Assembly: GCA_964496755.1 (NCBI GenBank)
Contig: CAZCBD010000010.1
Coordinates: 1-27,949 of the forward strand
Direction: 5' to 3'
DNA from: CAZCBD01 sp964496755
Lineage (GTDB): Bacteria > Bacteroidota > Ignavibacteria > Ignavibacteriales > Melioribacteraceae
DNA: 27,949 nt
The translations under genes were made by a program, and so were the position numbers. This document shows, piece after piece, positions 24,573 through 27,949 of this stretch; position 1 is the first letter of the stretch, and the number at the start of each line of letters is the position of its first letter. The notes below the pieces were generated by a model. That model did no database searches, had not been told where the DNA came from, and saw only the letters and a program-made list of their open reading frames with translations.

Positions 24573-25685
24573 ATGAAAAATAAATTAAAAAGTATTTTCT
24601 TATTTGCAATATTCTTGCTTATTATTTCGGCTTGCTCAAATGATGCTGATAAAAATTCAACCGTAAAAAGCAACTCTGGAAAAACAGAACAAAGGCCGAA
24701 AGAAAAAATTGTTTCCGTTGAGATAATGAAAATAAAAAAAGAATCGGTGCAACAAAAAATCACTTACACTGCAATAGCTTCTGCTATTAATACTGTTGAT
24801 ATTGTTGCCGAAGTAAGCGGAAAAGTTATTGAAAGCAAAAAATCATTAGGTGAATATATTACAAAAAAAGATATATTAGCCGTTATCGATTTTACAATTC
24901 CAAAATCAAATTATGAACAAGCCAAAGCACAAGTTATTTCAGCCGAAAACAATTTAAATGTTACAAAATTGAATTTTTCCAGTGATAGCACTCTTTATGC
25001 AAGTAATGATATTTCGGAATTTGCATTTAAAAATTCCGCCTCGCAATTGAAAAATGCACAAGCTCAATTACTTTCGGCAAAGGCTCAACTTAGTGTTGCA
25101 AAAAAATCATTCGAAGATACTAAAATCAAATCGCCTATAAACGGATTTATTGCCAGAAAATATATTGAAATCGGTACAATGATTAACCCCGGCACACCAA
25201 TTTACAGAGTGGTTGACTTATCTAAAATTAAATTAAACTTCGGTGTTCCCCAATCGGTTGTTAGTCAAATTAAAATCGGAAGCAAAGCAAAACTGCATTT
25301 TTCTTCCGTAAACAATTTAACCCTAAACGGTATTGTAAAATTTATTTCTCCGCAAGCAAATGAAAAAACAGGAACCTTTGAAATTGAAATTCAAGCTGAC
25401 AATACAAACAATATTGTTCGTGCCGGATTTACATCAAAAGTAACATTATTTCTAACTACTCCGGAAAACAGAATTACAGTACCGGACTATGCCGTAATAA
25501 ACAAAGCCGAAGATACATACGTATATGTTGTTAAAAATAAAAAAGCAATTTTAACAAAGGTGAAATTAGACGGACGATTTGGTGATAGAGTTATTGTTGA
25601 AAACGGTTTATCGGAAGGTGATATAATTGTAATTGGCGGAATGAAAAATTTAGGAATTAACACAAAAATTAAAATCGGAATTTAA
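24573..25685 (+). CDS. RND-system periplasmic adaptor (membrane fusion) lipoprotein
   Basis: Bridges the inner-membrane RND pump to the outer-membrane channel. I start at the ATG at 24573, which has GGAG 6 nt upstream; a TTG at 24561 gives a longer reading but overlaps that ribosome site. The 370 residues open with a lipoprotein signal ending LLIISAC (C21). Next come the biotinyl-lipoyl half-motif VEVSGKVIESKKSLGEYI (about 84-101), an alpha-hairpin of coiled-coil character (about 110-175), and the second lipoyl half DTKIKSPINGFIARKYIEIG. Beta-barrel and membrane-proximal domains follow, ending in LSEGDIIVIGGMKNLG. Spacing is 17 nt to both neighbours, so it is co-transcribed with the tolC-like and RND genes. 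Confidence 0.93.
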   Translation: MKNKLKSIFLFAIFLLIISACSNDADKNSTVKSNSGKTEQRPKEKIVSVEIMKIKKESVQQKITYTAIASAINTVDIVAEVSGKVIESKKSLGEYITKKDILAVIDFTIPKSNYEQAKAQVISAENNLNVTKLNFSSDSTLYASNDISEFAFKNSASQLKNAQAQLLSAKAQLSVAKKSFEDTKIKSPINGFIARKYIEIGTMINPGTPIYRVVDLSKIKLNFGVPQSVVSQIKIGSKAKLHFSSVNNLTLNGIVKFISPQANEKTGTFEIEIQADNTNNIVRAGFTSKVTLFLTTPENRITVPDYAVINKAEDTYVYVVKNKKAILTKVKLDGRFGDRVIVENGLSEGDIIVIGGMKNLGINTKIKIGI

Positions 25686-25702
25686 TTCCAAACGAGGTAC
25701 AA

Positions 25703-27841
25703 ATGAACATTGCAAAATTTTCAGTTAGAAACCCTGTACTTGTAAACTTACTAATGATAGGATTGTTTATATTCGGTGGAATTTCTTTAATGCAAATGCC
25801 AACCGAACTTAATCCGAATATTGACTTTAACTGGGTAATGGTTACGGTACCTTATCCGGGTGCTTCCCCATCCGAAGTGGAAAGTCTGATTATTGACCCA
25901 ATTGAAAGCGAAATTAGCGATATAAATAAAATTGACGAAATTCAATCAACCGCCGGAAACAGTCTGGGATTTATTTTAGTAAAATTTGAAGATATGTCAC
26001 ACACTGACTTTGTTGAATTATACAATGAATTAAAATCGGAAATTGACAAAGTAAAACTACCCGAAGAAGCCAAAGACCCTATTATTGATGATTTTAGTTC
26101 CGGCGATTTTATTCCGGCAATTGATATTATTATGGCTTATGACATTCCGGAGGTTAATGCACAAAAAATTGCCGACGAAGTGGAAGAAGAATTAAAAGAC
26201 ATAAAAGGTGTGGCAAAAGTTCAACTTTCGGGAATGGGAAAACGCGAGATTTGGGTGGAAGCCGATCCGGAAAAACTAAATAATTATCACATTAGTTTTA
26301 CAGAATTACTTTTTGCCGTGCAATCTAAAAATGTTAATATGCCCGGCGGTACTATTTCCATTAGCCGACAAGAATATTTTATTCGCTCAATTGGCGAATA
26401 CAAAAATCTTGATGAACTTCGGAATACTATTATTCGCGTTTCACCAAACGGACAAATTCTTAGAATTCGTGATGTTGCCGAAGTTAAAGACAGACGCGAA
26501 GAATTAACAGTAATCTCACGTTTGGACGGCAAACCTTCAATTACTTTTTCAATTTCCAAAAAAAGCGATGCCAATACAATTGATGTAATTGAAGCGGCAA
26601 AAAAAATTATTGAAAAATATCGAACAAATGTGCCGGATGGCATTTCTTTCAGTTATGCAAATGATAACTCTGTTTGGATTCTTAGAATAATCAATGTTCT
26701 CAGAAATAATGCAATTACCGGTATGATTTTAATCTTTCTGATTTTATACTTTTTTTTAGGACGAGCAAACTCGTTTCTTGCCGCCCTTGGAATTCCAATT
26801 TCGTTTTTTATCACTTTTATTTTTATGCATTCACTTGGCTACTCATTAAACGGTTCCAGTTTGTTTGCGTTGGTAATGGTGCTTGGAATTATTGTGGACG
26901 ATGCTATTATTGTTTTGGAAAACTGCCATCGATACAGATTACTTGGCTACAATTCGCACGATGCGGCAATTATCGGCAGTAAAGAAGTAGCTTTGCCAAT
27001 TCTTACTTCAATAGGAACTAACATTGCCGCTTTTTTACCACTAATGCTGCTTCCGGGAATAATGGGCAAATTTATGCGAATTATTCCGCTTGTTTTTTCT
27101 CTTGCCTTAATTGCCTCGCTTTTTGAAGCCTTTTATTTATTGCCTTCGCATTATGCCGATTGGACATCCAAATCAAAAATCTTTGAAAAGGGCGAAAAAA
27201 AATTCTTTGTTAAACTTAGAGAGTTTTACACAAAATATCTGTTTGTTGCTTTGCGCAGAAGATATTTGGTTGTAGCCGGTTTAGTTTTAGTATTTTTCTT
27301 ATCGCTTGGAGTAATCCGATTGGTTGGCGTTGAAATGTTCGGCGAAGAAGACTTCGATCAATTCTTGGTTCTGGTACAAATGCCCGAGGGAACAAGCCTT
27401 GAAGAAACCAACAGAATTATGAAAAAATTTGAAACTGCCGCAAAAGAATTACCCAAGGATGTTCTTTCTGCCGTAATTACCAACGTAGGTTTTTATCAAG
27501 GAAACAATGAATGGCTAACCAGAAAAAATGTAGCTCAACTAAAAGTTGAATTGAAACCACAAGAAGAAAGAGAAATTACAACCCGCCAAGTACGCGATAT
27601 GCTTCGGGAAAAAATCACTGATATTAGCGGTCCCACATCCGTACGACTTGAACTAATTTCAGGCGGTCCCCCCACCGGCCAACCTATTTCCGTGAAAGTT
27701 GAAGGTAAATATCCAAGTGCAGAAGAATTAGGAGATGAAGTTCTAATTTTAATTGAAGGAGCTATTATTTTATCTCAAATACAAAAAGCTGAATGGCCAA
27801 TTATAGCAGCAAAGAAAGCTTGCATTAAACTTTTGAATTAA
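25703..27841 (+). CDS. RND efflux permease, truncated, with a TetR-like C-terminal tail
   Basis: Proton-driven inner-membrane exporter in intact form. The first 680 or so residues are a clean RND permease. They comprise TM1 (about 12-32), the first periplasmic porter region, TM2-TM6 from about 333 (with GIIVDDAIIVLEN carrying the paired proton-relay aspartates D399/D400), TM7 near 525, and the start of the second periplasmic region. Near residue 680 (nt about 27743) the sequence switches to LILIEGAIILSQIQKAEW... and stops at residue 712; complete members are about 1000-1050 residues with 12 helices. TM8-12 are missing, so it should not transport. The other two plus-strand frames hit stops within about 20 nt of the switch, so a simple frameshift does not explain it. 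GAGG lies 5 nt before the ATG. Confidence 0.85.
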   Translation: MNIAKFSVRNPVLVNLLMIGLFIFGGISLMQMPTELNPNIDFNWVMVTVPYPGASPSEVESLIIDPIESEISDINKIDEIQSTAGNSLGFILVKFEDMSHTDFVELYNELKSEIDKVKLPEEAKDPIIDDFSSGDFIPAIDIIMAYDIPEVNAQKIADEVEEELKDIKGVAKVQLSGMGKREIWVEADPEKLNNYHISFTELLFAVQSKNVNMPGGTISISRQEYFIRSIGEYKNLDELRNTIIRVSPNGQILRIRDVAEVKDRREELTVISRLDGKPSITFSISKKSDANTIDVIEAAKKIIEKYRTNVPDGISFSYANDNSVWILRIINVLRNNAITGMILIFLILYFFLGRANSFLAALGIPISFFITFIFMHSLGYSLNGSSLFALVMVLGIIVDDAIIVLENCHRYRLLGYNSHDAAIIGSKEVALPILTSIGTNIAAFLPLMLLPGIMGKFMRIIPLVFSLALIASLFEAFYLLPSHYADWTSKSKIFEKGEKKFFVKLREFYTKYLFVALRRRYLVVAGLVLVFFLSLGVIRLVGVEMFGEEDFDQFLVLVQMPEGTSLEETNRIMKKFETAAKELPKDVLSAVITNVGFYQGNNEWLTRKNVAQLKVELKPQEEREITTRQVRDMLREKITDISGPTSVRLELISGGPPTGQPISVKVEGKYPSAEELGDEVLILIEGAIILSQIQKAEWPIIAAKKACIKLLN
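27743..27841 (+). pseudogene. Remnant of a TetR/AcrR regulator C-terminus fused in frame to the RND gene
   Basis: The last 32 residues before the stop are LILIEGAIILSQIQKAEWPI, then IAAKKACIKLLN. They resemble the final helix pair of TetR/AcrR regulators, where a fold ends 'IEGA-hydrophobic-LAR/SQ-x-x-(D/E)xxP-hydrophobic...L'. They do not resemble any part of an RND pump. Nothing of the DNA-binding half is present. This is recognition by pattern from a short stretch, so moderate confidence. Confidence 0.5.
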
Positions 27842-27898
27842 AACGGTTAATTTTAAACTTACAATACGAAAACGCATATAAATTTTTAATAAACATAA

Positions 27899-27912
27899 AC
27901 AGACTTGTCTGT
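27899..27912. promoter_or_regulatory. ACAGAC-TT-GTCTGT palindrome, candidate TetR-family operator
   Basis: A perfect 6+6 inverted repeat with a 2-bp centre lies 57 nt after the stop of the fused RND gene and 13 nt before the next ATG. The AGAC-nn-GTCT core is of the kind bound by several TetR-family repressors. Weaker symmetry extends outwards (CATAA... / ...TATG). Its position next to a TetR-like remnant fits a self-regulating repressor site, which is inference. Confidence 0.45.
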
Positions 27913-27925
27913 ATGTAATTGAATT

Positions 27926-27949
27926 ATGAAAAAGATAACACCACCTTTT
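27926..27949 (+). CDS. Start of an unidentified gene, cut by the window end
   Basis: An ATG at 27926 opens eight codons (MKKITPPF) up to the last base. It lies just after the palindrome, as expected for a repressor-controlled gene. No good ribosome site is seen, and eight residues identify nothing. Confidence 0.3.

Noticed and set aside
27743..27841. Simple frameshift as cause of the short RND gene
   Set aside because: The other two plus-strand frames reach a stop within a few codons of the switch, and neither reads as RND sequence afterwards.
1..27949. CRISPR array, insertion sequence, phage or restriction/defence island
   Set aside because: No regularly spaced repeats, transposase, integrase, Cas or nuclease motifs were seen. 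Gene content is housekeeping apart from the efflux junction.

Overview
The window is about 28 kb of AT-rich DNA from a diderm (Gram-negative-type) bacterium. Its genes fit the Bacteroidota/Chlorobi/Ignavibacteriota group. Support for this is an LPS-heptose epimerase, a MltF-type murein transglycosylase, a TolC/adaptor/RND export locus, a single-anchor (b558-type) sdhCAB operon, B12-dependent MetH and a short Obg without a C-terminal extension. Many genes carry clear GGAG-type Shine-Dalgarno sites, which are uncommon in classical Bacteroidia/Flavobacteriia, so I lean towards an Ignavibacteria-like lineage. This placement is inference.

Layout. 1-4124 lies on the minus strand: signal peptidase I (cut by the window edge) downstream of lepA, a MutT/MTH1-like NUDIX hydrolase, and hldD with its terminator. 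Divergent from hldD is a full-length metH (4244-7945), then a 315-bp spacer with a 16-bp hairpin and an mltF lipoprotein gene (8261-9736). mltF overlaps tail-to-tail with a minus-strand pair: a receiver-only regulator and a cytosolic REC-PAS-PAS-PAS histidine kinase. A 339-bp divergent spacer rich in inverted repeats leads to sdhC-sdhA-sdhB, which ends in a terminator shared with the convergent pdxH. Next is an unrecognised 757-residue, very acidic, mostly low-complexity protein. Its stop lies 2 nt before obgE, and obgE is followed at 5 nt by a FecCD/BtuC-type permease. Then come a tRNA with a CAT anticodon, secG with a strong terminator, a LOG-family (TIGR00730) protein, and a tolC - lipoprotein adaptor - RND permease operon.

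How the genes relate. Most of the window is housekeeping: translation (lepA, tRNA, obgE), secretion (lepB, secG), respiration (sdhCAB), cofactor and methionine metabolism (pdxH, metH) and envelope (hldD, mltF). The FecCD permease has no ATPase or binding protein beside it. It could serve B12 import for MetH, or iron-chelate import.

Most unusual part. The RND permease reads normally for about 680 residues and then changes, in frame, into about 32 residues that look like the C-terminal end of a TetR/AcrR regulator. It stops at 712 residues, where about 1000-1050 are expected. About 60 bp after that stop is a perfect ACAGAC-TT-GTCTGT palindrome of TetR-operator style, just before another start codon at the window end. 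This looks like a deletion/recombination between two efflux loci, or an assembly misjoin.
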